A stretch of DNA of 36,189 nucleotides from FEN-1250 sp039918615 (lineage in GTDB: Bacteria; Gemmatimonadota; Gemmatimonadetes; Gemmatimonadales; Gemmatimonadaceae), in contig JBDSHG010000129.1 in NCBI GenBank assembly GCA_039918615.1, positions 1 to 36,189 of the forward strand, read 5' to 3'. A model generated the notes under the pieces. That model searched no databases. It was not told the origin of the DNA and saw only the letters and a list, made by a program, of their open reading frames with translations. Of the stretch, positions 16,001 through 24,479 are shown one piece after another. Position numbers and translations under genes: made by a program. Position 1 is the stretch's first letter; every line of letters begins with the position of its first letter.

Positions 16001-18807
16001 GTCACGTTGCACGGCACGGGATCGTTGCCCGTCGTCACCTCACAGCTCGCGATCGTGTCCGTCACCCATTCGCCCACCGTCTCGGCCACACCATCGCGCT
16101 CGCGATGCACCTGGTGCCACTCGCGGCGCGCGATGACGCCGTGCACGCGCACACCGCGCACGCGCCCGCCCGCGGGCTTCACCGCGATGATGCCGATGGA
16201 CTGCGGCACTCCGGACTTCCAGAAGAAGCTCGTGCCGATCGCCTTCGCGCCGATGTAGAACGACGCGGGATGCACGATCACCGACGTGCGAGCGGCCGAG
16301 CTCTGACGGTTCACATCCGTCACGTTTGCTGCGAGTGACACACGCACCGCGCGCCCCTTCTGCGGCGCGGGAAGCTCGACCGCAAGCACGCGCGCGCCCG
16401 TGGCGTCGAGCGTGTCGGTGCCACTCGCGAATACCTGCACGTTGTTGTGCGGCGTGTTCTCCTCGTCCTCCCACCACCAGCCATTGTCGCCGATGAAGTA
16501 GCCCTCGGCGCCCTTGATGTCATCGGTGATGTAGGCGGGGGACTGCCACGCCTGCCACGTCACCTGCGCGCGTCCCATCGGCGCGCCGAAGAGATAGCGC
16601 GCCTGCACGGTCGCGTGCATCGAGTCGCCGGGAAAGCGCGGTGCATCGCTGCCGGCGAGATCGACGAGGAATTCCGGAGCCCGATATTCAGCCACGCGAT
16701 AGCTCGCGTCGCCCACCGGCAGCCACTGCGCACCGCGCTTCGTCCGGATCTGCAGCGTGTACGTTCCGATCGCGGCGTTCGCGGGAATGTGGATCGACAC
16801 ATCGGCGGTACCGAACGAAGAAAGCGCGACGACGGAGTCCAGCATCGAATTGCCATCGCGGCTGGTGAACAGCCAGCGCATCGAGTCGGCGCGCGCGGGA
16901 ACGGACAATGCGCCGAGGGATCCGGTGCGCACGATTGCCTTCGCGTAGAGCACGTCGCCCGGGCGGTAGATGCCGCGCTCCGTAAACAGCGCGCCCGCTG
17001 CCGGCACGCGATCGCCTCCCCACGCGGGTGAGATGTTGAAGCGCCAGGGATCGAGATCCGGATCGTAGGCGCTCACGCCCACGAGCGCGCGGTCGCCGCC
17101 AAGCGATGCCGCGACGTAGCCCTCGAAGAGATGGAAGCCGCTGCCGCTGCCTCCGTCGTTGCCATCGCCCTCTTCGGATTCATCTGCGGCGGCGGTGTCG
17201 CGCACCGCCGCCGGCTTGCCATGAAAGCCCGAGAGGGTCGCGAGCCCCTGCGCATCGGTTGTCGCCGTCGCGGCGACCTGCCCGGTGTAGTCGTAGAGCG
17301 TCACCGTCGCCCCCGCGCGCGCCTTCCCATCGCTCGCGCCCGTCACCCACACTACCCCCGACTCGGCGCCGATCTTCGCGTGCACACCGAGGTCGGTCAC
17401 CTGCACGACGGCGATCGTCGGATTTCGCTCAGTCGCGCTGTCCGGATGCGGGCGCTCGACCTGCACGGCCCACAACGTCGGCCTGCCGGTGGCTGAGCTC
17501 GGGAGCTTGATCCCGGTGACACCCGGCTTGTCGGCGGGAATCGAGATCGGGATGCGCGTCTCGTGCGCTCCAGCGCGCACCTTCGTCCAGAGATCGCCGA
17601 GATTCCATTCGGAGCGGCGGATGAACTGCCCCTCGAGCGAGTCGGGAATCGGCGCCGCAGTGACTACGAGCGTGTCGATGTTCACGTGCGCAACCGCGAG
17701 TGTGCCGAGGCCGCCGCGCTCGACGGTAATGCGTCCGTACGCGTAGTCGATCGAGGGCTCGTAGCCGGTGGTGCGGTATCCCGCAGCGGGGTTACCTGTG
17801 AGCTTCTGCCCGAAGATGTCGCGCATCGTCGTGTCGGCGATGACGGCGTAGGCGATGTGCGGCTTGAGGCGGGCATCGAGCACGAAATGGTCGGACTCTT
17901 CGGTGGTGTCGTTGACGGTGAACGCGACGGCCGGAGCCATCTTCACGTGGCGCATCACCTCGGAGCCGCGCACCGGCGTCGCGAAGCGCACCACGATCGG
18001 TCCGGTCGGACAGAACTTCACCGACACTCCGCACGTCGCGTTGACGACATGGAAGGAGCCGTACGTCTCGAACTTCCACTTCGAGAGTGCAGGACGGTCG
18101 GCGGAAAGCTCGAGCGGCGCCACGAGCGCACCGCCGCACGCGAGCGGGAGCGGCGAGGCGGGGACGAGCGAGACGACGCGCCTCAGCGAGTCGCCGCCTC
18201 TGTTTCTGTTGTCGTGATACTCCCACGGATCCTTCTGGTCGAGCCGCCGTTGCGTGCGCGCTTCGAGCTTGATGGCACGGGCACCACCGGCGCACGATGC
18301 ATCCAGCGCGAGATAGGCGCGCGCGGAAAGCTGCGCGAGATCGACGGGACCATCGTAGACGAGCGCAAAGCCGCTACTCGGCGTGAGGAAATGGGGCACC
18401 GTCTTCTTCGCCACGGGCGAGCCGCCGACGAGCACTGGCGCGCGCACGCGAAAGGAGAAGATGTAGGGCGCGGCCAGGCTGCTGCCGTCCATCGCCTGAA
18501 AGCCCTTTCCAACCGTCACGGCATAGCGCGTTGCGGGGCTCAGCAGTGCGGCCGGCGTCAACACGATGGTTACCGGATCACGCCACTCCAGGCGTCCGGG
18601 CACCGCTGGCACTACCGACAGGATAGTCCGCGGGTCCACTGACCGGTCGAGCGACCCTGCAACGGGACGGTCGAAGGTGATCTCGATCGCTTCGGCGCGT
18701 CCGGCGGTGTCGGCAGGAGTCGCTCGTAACACGCGCAATGGTGTGGGCGGCGCAACGAAATACGCCGACACTCCGGCCACGGCTAAGGCTGCTTTAAGTA
18801 GGCGCAT
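13039..18807 (-). CDS. Bacterial alpha-2-macroglobulin family protein
   Basis: The 1922-aa periplasmic protein traps proteases through a reactive thioester. The N-terminus is a signal or anchor segment without a lipobox Cys (MRLLKAALAVAGVSAYFVAP), unlike E. coli YfhM, which is a lipoprotein. A Big_5-like Ig domain (about 35-125) precedes the macroglobulin-like domains, with the hallmark ERGIYRPGDVLYAK and the A2M motif MAVAVTAGDRYGKGESSLLV. The thioester motif CTEQ is intact at C1404-Q1407 (YPYECTEQVTSAALP), followed by the alpha-toroid domain and a C-terminal receptor-like region. It is longer than YfhM (about 1650 aa). Between about residues 500 and 560 lies a Glu/Asp/Gly-rich linker (DESEEGDGNDGGSGSG). 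It is the first gene of the operon with pbpC and is divergent from an FHA gene. Confidence 0.95.
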   Translation of the reverse strand: MRLLKAALAVAGVSAYFVAPPTPLRVLRATPADTAGRAEAIEITFDRPVAGSLDRSVDPRTILSVVPAVPGRLEWRDPVTIVLTPAALLSPATRYAVTVGKGFQAMDGSSLAAPYIFSFRVRAPVLVGGSPVAKKTVPHFLTPSSGFALVYDGPVDLAQLSARAYLALDASCAGGARAIKLEARTQRRLDQKDPWEYHDNRNRGGDSLRRVVSLVPASPLPLACGGALVAPLELSADRPALSKWKFETYGSFHVVNATCGVSVKFCPTGPIVVRFATPVRGSEVMRHVKMAPAVAFTVNDTTEESDHFVLDARLKPHIAYAVIADTTMRDIFGQKLTGNPAAGYRTTGYEPSIDYAYGRITVERGGLGTLAVAHVNIDTLVVTAAPIPDSLEGQFIRRSEWNLGDLWTKVRAGAHETRIPISIPADKPGVTGIKLPSSATGRPTLWAVQVERPHPDSATERNPTIAVVQVTDLGVHAKIGAESGVVWVTGASDGKARAGATVTLYDYTGQVAATATTDAQGLATLSGFHGKPAAVRDTAAADESEEGDGNDGGSGSGFHLFEGYVAASLGGDRALVGVSAYDPDLDPWRFNISPAWGGDRVPAAGALFTERGIYRPGDVLYAKAIVRTGSLGALSVPARADSMRWLFTSRDGNSMLDSVVALSSFGTADVSIHIPANAAIGTYTLQIRTKRGAQWLPVGDASYRVAEYRAPEFLVDLAGSDAPRFPGDSMHATVQARYLFGAPMGRAQVTWQAWQSPAYITDDIKGAEGYFIGDNGWWWEDEENTPHNNVQVFASGTDTLDATGARVLAVELPAPQKGRAVRVSLAANVTDVNRQSSAARTSVIVHPASFYIGAKAIGTSFFWKSGVPQSIGIIAVKPAGGRVRGVRVHGVIARREWHQVHRERDGVAETVGEWVTDTIASCEVTTGNDPVPCNVTPTAGGTYTVTLRAVDEKKRDATTTFYRWATGTDWVPWDDESRLKVDVIADRTGYVVGDTATVLFASPFTGVEAWITVEREGLIEQRRMTLTSGSTTLKFPITEAYAPNAFISIFIARGRSAPPGHLDDPGRPTIRVGYTELRVTPEVKRLAVEVTPARAEFRPGDSARIAVRVRDVKGAGQRSEVTLWAVDEGVLALTGYKTPDPIDQLYRARGIGMRLASNMANVAPQIPEGEKGFAAGGGGGADRSDVLRSQFKTTAFFLGSVVTDADGRATAAAKLPDNLTTFKVMAVAVTAGDRYGKGESSLLVTRPLVARAALPRFVRPGDVFTAGAVVNQRAGGTPTVRIDASATGIELRGEKSKSATLEAGRGREVRFSFHATPADTAAFRYGVTSGKDADAVLTKVPVRAEYLPHYVTVAGVLRDSGSADMTLSAGLDPARSRVTFSLGGSPVAVLRGLADGLRVYPYECTEQVTSAALPLLALLNAKSDTTLARARMQRDVARAVAVISGRQRSDGGIGLWHARDWTSPWLTEYAGSFLLAAKRTGVAVDDSVLARLDDYLRKDLNAGASSMQFTPVASWYTDRRTRLSDRVASADFLSRIGKPDIAAEHQLVALATQLWWEDRLRLAEVLARRNAMKEATTLIAPLWARVHLEGTRAVLPITSQHDFYFASKARPMARLLTATLAVNPTHPLVGPIVQALLDQSRTSAGLWNTQDQGSTAIALAMFEQQQKTAAAAGIRVRAAGRTIIATSASGTDSSVSLAGLLTPLPGGAQKLRLALDLPKGNGLAYYYITVSEVPKTQPVRPEDTGIQVERWYESYDKPMPLVSVAEGELVRVRMRVTIKSERHFLVLDDPLPAGLEAVDLSLRTAAALPGPGAAFEASGDADDDSGGDADSGSPYRWGYGVWDSGWWSPWDHKEIRDDRVVYVATYLWPGVYTASYIARATTPGVFMRPPAHAEEMYNPSVSGRSDGGVFTVTPVAKGGGSR

Positions 18808-18879
18808 GGGTTGCAGTTAGAGGGACCACCCTGGAACGAACCTATGCACTCGGCGCGAAGAAATGTTAAATCTTCTTAC

Positions 18880-18891
18880 CGAATCGATTCG
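18880..18891. promoter_or_regulatory. 12-bp palindrome in the A2M/FHA divergent promoter region
   Basis: CGAATCGATTCG is a perfect 12-bp palindrome in the middle of the 155-base gap between the divergent A2M and FHA genes. The surrounding 40 bases are unusually AT-rich for this genome. TATCAT (18898-18903) on the plus strand and TACACT on the minus strand are possible -10 boxes beside it. It could be an operator for either gene; this is inference. Confidence 0.35.
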
Positions 18892-18962
18892 ACAGTGTAT
18901 CATGTGCATGCATGGGGGACCAGAAGGTGTCGGATGCTCAAAATCATTGATCGATGGGCTGA

Positions 18963-19508
18963 ATGCCGAGCTTGCTGCTGGATAATCCGCTCATGGTGAT
19001 TGCCGTGAGCATTGTACTCCTCATCGCCACGGTTTCAATCGCGGCAAGCGGGGTGTTTCTGGCGCGCAAACGTGCGTCGAGGCGCCATCGGCATGGCGCG
19101 CTCCCGCCCATGATGGTCACCGGAGGTCGCGATCGACGCGATCGCCAGACACCGGCAAGCAACGTGAAGGGAGCAGAGGTGCTCCCTGGTCATCTCGAGG
19201 TCGAGGTCGGGAGCAATGTCGGCGAAGCGATCCGCTTCATGCGTCTGAAAGGAGAGCCCGCGGACATCACGATCGGCGCAGCGGACGGCCCGCGTCACCG
19301 TCACATCAAGCTACCCGCGGACACGATCAGCCGCACTCATGCGCGCATGCAGTACGAGCAGGGGCGCTGGCGCATCACCAATCTCTCGGCGAGCAATCCG
19401 ACGTTGGTGAACGGGCGGGAGCTCGACTCGTCGGCGCGCACGCGACTGCTCGACGATGGCGACATGATCCAGATCGGCGAGATGCTCCTGCGCTTTCGCG
19501 CGGACTAG
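18963..19508 (+). CDS. Membrane-anchored FHA-domain protein
   Basis: The 181-aa product has one N-terminal membrane helix (residues 10-34) followed by a basic stop-transfer patch (ARKRASRRHRH), which puts the rest in the cytoplasm. After a linker, residues of about 77-180 form an FHA domain that binds phosphothreonine peptides. Visible core residues are the GA loop (DITIGAADG), S123-R-T-H126 (DTISRTHARM) and the NPTLVNG segment (N145-G151). No kinase gene is nearby, so the partner is unknown. It is divergent from the A2M/PBP1C operon, which suggests but does not show a link to envelope signalling. There is no obvious Shine-Dalgarno; ATG at 18993 is an alternative start that would trim the N-terminus. 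Confidence 0.88.
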   Translation: MPSLLLDNPLMVIAVSIVLLIATVSIAASGVFLARKRASRRHRHGALPPMMVTGGRDRRDRQTPASNVKGAEVLPGHLEVEVGSNVGEAIRFMRLKGEPADITIGAADGPRHRHIKLPADTISRTHARMQYEQGRWRITNLSASNPTLVNGRELDSSARTRLLDDGDMIQIGEMLLRFRAD

Positions 19509-19539
19509 GCGCGGCGATTCGCCGAGCAAGCGATCGCTG

Positions 19540-20118
19540 CTAGCTCCCTGACTTCGTCGCCAGCTCGGACATCATGCGCGCGATGCGCGCCTCGAGCGCC
19601 CCCGTGCTCACGCAGCGTGCGCTCGTGCTCGACTCGCCGGACGCGCGCCCATTCGCCTCGACCTGCGTGCGGATGGTCGCAAGCCCCGCATCGGCGGGAA
19701 CGACCTGTGAGACGACGCGCACGATGATGTCGTACTGATCCGCGTTCGCCATCCCGGCGGTCGCGCCGCAGTCGATGTACCGCGAAAGGCGCTGGTGGCC
19801 GAGCGAGCCTCGCACCTTTACACCGGCATTACCGAAGACGTGCTGCTTCGAGTCAATGACGTTGGGCTCGATGCCGAGCTCACCGAACACGGTCGGATAC
19901 TCGGACCATGCCTTGTCGACCCCGACAAGGAGCTTCGTTTCCTCGTACGTGTGCTGGTGCTCCCAATCGATCTCGATGCTCGCCCCAGTCGGCATATCGA
20001 CGCGCGTGAGCTGCAGCGTGGAGCGCAGGTCGGGGGCCTGAGTCGTTTCCCTGCCACCCTTGCCCGATGAGCACGCGCAGAGAATCACCGCCATAGCGAC
20101 CAACGAAGTACGTATCAC
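19540..20118 (-). CDS. Predicted lipoprotein of unknown function
   Basis: I choose the GTG at 20118 (192 aa) because GGAGG lies seven bases upstream and the signal then starts cleanly (VIRTSLVAMAVILCACSSG, lipobox LCAC). The mature part includes LTRVDMPTGASIEIDWEHQH, a stretch resembling a gluzincin-free beta domain, then SLGHQRLSRYIDCGATAGMA, DQYDIIVRVVSQVVP and a C-terminal helix. Two Cys of the mature part (in IDCG and ARCV) could pair. The pattern (conserved YIDCG, beta strands, TQVEANGRAS) looks like a family of hypothetical lipoproteins, but I cannot name it. It is convergent with the FHA gene, with 31 bases between the stops. Confidence 0.65.
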   Translation of the reverse strand: MIRTSLVAMAVILCACSSGKGGRETTQAPDLRSTLQLTRVDMPTGASIEIDWEHQHTYEETKLLVGVDKAWSEYPTVFGELGIEPNVIDSKQHVFGNAGVKVRGSLGHQRLSRYIDCGATAGMANADQYDIIVRVVSQVVPADAGLATIRTQVEANGRASGESSTSARCVSTGALEARIARMMSELATKSGS

Positions 20119-20229
20119 GTCCGACCTCCATATTTCGCGAGAGAACATTTACGGGCGCATGATCGCCAGCGTGACTGCTGATAGATAGGAACGGGAAAGT
20201 GATTCGCAAGAGTGCGTCGGCTCACCACC

Positions 20230-22320
20230 TCACATGGCCGGCTGCTGGAGATATTTGCCGAGCCATCCCTGCACTTCGCTCCACCAGAGCTTCTGATTCT
20301 GCGGCTTCTGCACCCAGTGCCCCTCGTCCGGGAAGACGACGAGCCGCGACGGCACGTTCTGTCGCTGTAGCGCCGAGAAGAAGGAGAGATCTTCGGTGTA
20401 GGGAACGCGGTAGTCGAGCTCACCGGCGGTGACGAGCGTCGGCGTCTTGAAATTCTTCGCGTAGAGATGCGGCGACCACTTCCGGTAGTTCTGCGCCATT
20501 GCCGTCGAGTCCCAGTAGGCGCCGCCGTATTCCCACGTGGGGAACCAGAGTTCCTCGGTCGCGCCGTACATGTTCTCGAGGTTGTACGGTCCCGCATGGC
20601 TGATAAGCGCCTTGAAGCGATCGCTGTGTCCCGCAATCCAGTCGACCATGTAGCCGCCATACGAACCTCCGGCTGCGCTCATGCGCGTGCCGTCGAGCCA
20701 AGGCGCCTTCACGAGTGCGGCGTCGAGCCCGAGCATGAGGTCGGAGTACACCGCGCCCCCCCAGTCCTTCGAGATCGCGTCGACGAACTTCTGACCATAC
20801 CCCGGGGAGCCGCGGGGATTGATGATCACGAGGCCGTAGCCCGGCGCCGCGAACATTTGATAGTTCCACCGTCCATGCCACTGGTCGAGCCACGGCACCT
20901 GCGGTCCGCCGTGGATGAGGAGCACGACGGGAAACTTCTTTCCTGGCACCCACTGCGGCGGACGCAGGATCATCCCTTGTACGCTGTCGCCGTTAGCGCC
21001 CTTGAACCAGTAATCCTCCACCGGATAAACCTTGAGCGATGCGAGCAGCGAGTCGTTCGCATGTGACAATTGCTTGAGCCCGGAGACGCCGGCGCCGAGT
21101 GTGGCGACGAAGACTTCGGTGGGGCGATCGGCGGCGTCCTGGACCCACGTGAGCATGCGTCCCGCACGATCGAGCGACGGCGACGCGTTGTTGCGCTCGG
21201 AAAGCACTAGCGACGGCGCACCCGCAGCGCCGTTCGCGAACGTCGAGCGATAGAACTTCTCGCGTGAGGCGTCGACGGTCTGAATGAGCAGGCTGTGCCC
21301 GTCGGCCATGAAGGCGTAGCTGTCGGCGTTGCGGTTCCACGCCTGGAGGAGCTCGCGCGACGCATGGCTCGCGCGATCGTATGCCATGAGGCGCCAACGG
21401 TCCGACTCGAAGCCCGCGCGCGCTTGCGAGTGGTAGAGGATGTAGCGGCCGTCGGGTGAGTACACCGGATTCTCATCGGCACCCTTGTTCGCCGCGGTGA
21501 TAACGTTCGACGCGCCGCCTGCGGACGGCACCGTGTACAGATTGTTGTCCGTGCTCCACGCATCTTCGCGTCCCGCATTCTTTGCGGTGTAGGCGAGCTC
21601 GCGTCCGTCGGGCGACCACGCGTATCCCTCGCTCCCGCCGAAGGGACCGGGGGGCACATCGTAGACTGCGCCGGGAGTGAGGTCGACGACCCCGTTGCCA
21701 TCAGCGCCAACGGTGAGGAGATGCGCGCGCGTGCCGTCGTCCCATGCGTTCCAATGGCGGTACATCAGCGCATCGGCGACGTGCGCCTTCACCGGATTCG
21801 AGGACGCCGCCTTCGAACGCGTGACGTTGCACGCGTCATTGCTGCACGCGGGATACACGCGCGAGGTGAAGGCGATCTTCTCGCTGTTCGGCGACCAGAT
21901 CGGTCCCGTCGCGCCGCCGGAGAGCGTGGTGATCTGCTTGCGCGAGCCGCCCCCCTGATCCGCGACCCACAGCTGGTCGCCTGCGATATAGGCGATGCGC
22001 TTTCCATCGGGAGACCAGCGCGCCTCACCGACGCTCGTCGCCGCGTCGGGAAATGGAGTCGCGATGCCGCCGGAGGTCGCAACCTTGTAGGTCATGGAGG
22101 CGCGGCCGTTCGACGCGAGATTCGTCGTGCGCACGGAGTAGAGCACCGCCTGCCCGCCGGGCGCCATCTGCGGATCGGAGACCGCCTTCACCGCCTCGAA
22201 GCTGTCGATGGTGAGCGGGGCAGCCGACTGCTTGTCCTGCGCCGGAAGGCGCGCGGCGAAAGCGGCGATGGCGGCGATGGCGGCGAGCGCAAAGGCGAGG
22301 CGAACAGGGCTGTTGGTCAT
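20230..22320 (-). CDS. S9-family serine peptidase (prolyl oligopeptidase/acylaminoacyl type)
   Basis: The 696-aa exported peptidase has a signal peptide (residues 1-27). An N-terminal beta-propeller follows with TolB/WD40-like repeats such as SPDGKRIAYIAGDQLWV, SPNSEKIAFTSR and SPDGRELAYTAK. The C-terminal alpha/beta hydrolase domain starts at about residue 440. The catalytic triad is S553 in GGSYGGYM, D636 in GELDYRVP and H668 in DEGHWV. The oxyanion segment is VVLLIHGGPQVPW. It cleaves short peptides, probably in the periplasm. A GAGAGGA site lies eight bases upstream of the ATG. It is divergent from the small membrane-protein gene and carries no neighbour that narrows its substrate. Confidence 0.93.
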   Translation of the reverse strand: MTNSPVRLAFALAAIAAIAAFAARLPAQDKQSAAPLTIDSFEAVKAVSDPQMAPGGQAVLYSVRTTNLASNGRASMTYKVATSGGIATPFPDAATSVGEARWSPDGKRIAYIAGDQLWVADQGGGSRKQITTLSGGATGPIWSPNSEKIAFTSRVYPACSNDACNVTRSKAASSNPVKAHVADALMYRHWNAWDDGTRAHLLTVGADGNGVVDLTPGAVYDVPPGPFGGSEGYAWSPDGRELAYTAKNAGREDAWSTDNNLYTVPSAGGASNVITAANKGADENPVYSPDGRYILYHSQARAGFESDRWRLMAYDRASHASRELLQAWNRNADSYAFMADGHSLLIQTVDASREKFYRSTFANGAAGAPSLVLSERNNASPSLDRAGRMLTWVQDAADRPTEVFVATLGAGVSGLKQLSHANDSLLASLKVYPVEDYWFKGANGDSVQGMILRPPQWVPGKKFPVVLLIHGGPQVPWLDQWHGRWNYQMFAAPGYGLVIINPRGSPGYGQKFVDAISKDWGGAVYSDLMLGLDAALVKAPWLDGTRMSAAGGSYGGYMVDWIAGHSDRFKALISHAGPYNLENMYGATEELWFPTWEYGGAYWDSTAMAQNYRKWSPHLYAKNFKTPTLVTAGELDYRVPYTEDLSFFSALQRQNVPSRLVVFPDEGHWVQKPQNQKLWWSEVQGWLGKYLQQPAM

Positions 22321-22498
22321 GCGAGCGTCCTCTCAGGTGTGCGAGCGCGGGCGGTGCGACCCTCAATAGTGGCGAGCGGGGAGAGGCGCCGATAGCGCCC
22401 TGAGGGGGTCAACGCGGACGTTGCCGCCTGCCTGCTCCGTGCGTCTTTCTCTGGTACCCCTATGTGCACGACATGCATCCACGCCCGGAGTGAACGGC

Positions 22499-22975
22499 AT
22501 GAGCCAGGTTGCTGAGCGCAAGCGCCCCGATCCGTACGCCGACGAGAACACGATTCTTCGTCGCAAGAAAGGCGTCACGATCGGTGCCTATCAGGGACTG
22601 ACGATCGCGATTCTCGCGTGCCTCGTCGGCGCCCTCTTCTTTCTCGGCGTCGACTCCGTCGCGCAGAAGGGCGTGGCGATCGTCGCGCTCTTCGTCGCCG
22701 CGGCGTTTCTCGTGACGATGGCGCGCCGCAAGAGCCGTTCGGTCGAGTCGGATCGCACGCAGATGATCGTCGCCGTGTGGCTCGTCGGCACCGCGCTCTG
22801 CTGGGTCGCGATGGCCGTCGTGCTCTTCCTGCCGCCGAATCTGCTGTGGGAGAGCGGTCCGCTGTACGCCACCGTCATCGGAGCGACGGGCGTGTTCATG
22901 ACGGCGGCCGGTGCGCTGACGCTGTCCTCGATCTACGGTCGCGACTGGGCGAGCCGGAAGGGTCGCACGAGTTGA
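22499..22975 (+). CDS. Four-helix membrane protein of unknown function
   Basis: I choose the internal ATG at 22499 (158 aa), which has GGAGTG nine bases upstream; the preceding 26 codons of the open frame are not protein-like. A charged N-terminus (MSQVAERKRPDPYADENTIL) leads to four hydrophobic helices: about 28-46, 51-68, 82-103 and 115-136. Loops are short and positively charged inside (RRKSRSVESDR), so both ends should face the cytoplasm. No family recognised. It lies head to head with the S9 peptidase and tail to tail with the small exported protein at 22985. Confidence 0.7.
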   Translation: MSQVAERKRPDPYADENTILRRKKGVTIGAYQGLTIAILACLVGALFFLGVDSVAQKGVAIVALFVAAAFLVTMARRKSRSVESDRTQMIVAVWLVGTALCWVAMAVVLFLPPNLLWESGPLYATVIGATGVFMTAAGALTLSSIYGRDWASRKGRTS

Positions 22976-22984
22976 CCTGATCGC

Positions 22985-23353
22985 TCAGTCGGGCTTGAGC
23001 CACACCAGCAGCACGCCTACCATCCGATAGCTCACTCCGTACATTTCTCGCGTGGCGGGTCCGACCCGGATCCGCGCGGAGTCGATGCGCGCGGGCGAGA
23101 TGGTATCGAGGGGCGGATCGAGCACGACGCGCTCCCCGTTGTAGGTGCCCGTTCCCCGCTTCTCGCCATCAATCACGATGAGCACCTTGTCGCCGCGCGT
23201 GAGCAGCGGCGCAACGGGCTGCGGCCCGCTTTCGATTCCAATGTCCGGTTCGAGCGATGTCGGACTGGCTGCGTGATGGTGGCAGTCGGCCGCCAACGCC
23301 GAGAGAAGCGCGAGGACAGTCGTTCGCGCCGTGCGGCTCACTACGGAATACAT
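22985..23353 (-). CDS. Small exported protein of unknown function
   Basis: The open frame extends to 23584, but that upstream part overlaps the divergent LpxR-like gene and reads as non-coding. I choose ATG 23353 (122 aa), with GAGGTG ten bases upstream. The N-terminus (MYSVVSRTARTTVLALLSAL) is a signal peptide; the following AADC is only a weak lipobox because Asp precedes Cys. The mature domain (LLTRGDKVLIVIDGEKRGTG, ERVVLDPPLDTISPARIDSA) reads as a small beta barrel and ends in a hydrophobic strand (MVGVLLVWLKPD). A carboxypeptidase-regulatory or plug-like strand arrangement is possible. Function unknown. Confidence 0.55.
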   Translation of the reverse strand: MYSVVSRTARTTVLALLSALAADCHHHAASPTSLEPDIGIESGPQPVAPLLTRGDKVLIVIDGEKRGTGTYNGERVVLDPPLDTISPARIDSARIRVGPATREMYGVSYRMVGVLLVWLKPD

Positions 23354-23420
23354 GATCAGGCGCACCTCAGCCATCGGGAATCGTTCGCAGGAACTCTGGT
23401 CGCATGATGCGCGTCGCGCA

Positions 23421-24479
23421 ATGACGGCGTCGCGAGTGGCGGCCGTGGCGCTGTCGATCGCGTGCATCGCGATCTCGCCGCACATGCTTCCTGCGCAAGC
23501 CGTGCCGGGGACACTCGTCATCGGTGAGAATGACGCGCTCGACGTCTGGCTCCCGCAGAAGGAACGCCCAGACGGCGAGTACACGAATGGGATCCGAGTC
23601 TCGCTCTCGCGCGCGATGGCGCCACTGTGGGGACGACTCGTTCGCTCGGCGGCACCATGTACGGGTCACGAGGCGGCCGGCGCGCGCTGTCTCACCACGG
23701 AATTCGCGATTGCGCAGCAGATGTACACTCCGGAGCCGCTGAGCCATCGCGCATCGCAGCTCACCCCTGGCGCGCCGGAAGACAGCACGATCTCCGCGCC
23801 GATTCCCGGCGACCGCGCCTTCGCGGGCTGGCTGCACACCGATGTGACTGCGAACATCATCTCCGAGAAGCGGCTGACATCGTTCGGCATCGTCGCCGGG
23901 ATCACGGGACGCGAGTCGGGCGCGGAGGCGCTACAGAAGGGCTTTCATCACGTCATCAGCCAGGTCGACCCGCCGGGGTGGCGCTACCAGCTGGGATTTT
24001 TTCCGGCCGCGAGCGTGTCATACACGGATCATCTGCGCTACGCCGTCACGGCGCTCGATGGTCACGACTTTTTCGATGCCCTTCCAACGTGGAGCGCGCA
24101 GCTCGGCAACGCGCGCACGAGCGCATACGGCGAGCTCGAGGCGCGCATCGGCTACCATCTCTCGCATCCGTGGAGTCCCGCCGCCCGCGCGCGCGCGGGC
24201 GCGCGCGACTTCGGCGTTTGGCTGTACGGCGGGGTACGCGAATCGTTAGTGGCGTACGATCAGCTGCTCGACCGCAGCTACGCGAAAAACGACACGACCT
24301 TCTCGGTCGACCGCATCCCGTGGGTAACCAGCTACGACTTCGGCATAGCGATCCGCCGCCACTCCCTCACGATAGCCTTCGGCGGCACCCACATAGGCAA
24401 GGAATACAAAACGGAAGAAGTGCCGAATCACTCCTACGGCACCCTATCCGTCACCGTCGACCGCGGGCTGGAGCCGTGA
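23421..24479 (+). CDS. LpxR-like lipid A deacylase
   Basis: The start at ATG 23421 gives 352 aa with a signal peptide (MTASRVAAVALSIACIAISP, cleaved near LPAQA). The mature part follows the DUF2219/LpxR pattern: an N-terminal ENDALD near the catalytic Asn/Asp, then YTNGIRVSLSR, GDRAFAGWLH, GITGRESGAEALQKGFHHVI and DPPGWRYQLGF. LpxR is an outer-membrane 12-strand barrel that removes the 3'-acyloxyacyl chain of lipid A. Alternating strands and the terminal GTLSVTVDRGLEP suit a barrel ending at the membrane. It is not certain that the exact chemistry is kept. The stop lies inside the convergent GxxExxY gene, with a 36-bp tail overlap. A weak or absent Shine-Dalgarno leaves the start slightly open. 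Confidence 0.85.
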   Translation: MTASRVAAVALSIACIAISPHMLPAQAVPGTLVIGENDALDVWLPQKERPDGEYTNGIRVSLSRAMAPLWGRLVRSAAPCTGHEAAGARCLTTEFAIAQQMYTPEPLSHRASQLTPGAPEDSTISAPIPGDRAFAGWLHTDVTANIISEKRLTSFGIVAGITGRESGAEALQKGFHHVISQVDPPGWRYQLGFFPAASVSYTDHLRYAVTALDGHDFFDALPTWSAQLGNARTSAYGELEARIGYHLSHPWSPAARARAGARDFGVWLYGGVRESLVAYDQLLDRSYAKNDTTFSVDRIPWVTSYDFGIAIRRHSLTIAFGGTHIGKEYKTEEVPNHSYGTLSVTVDRGLEP

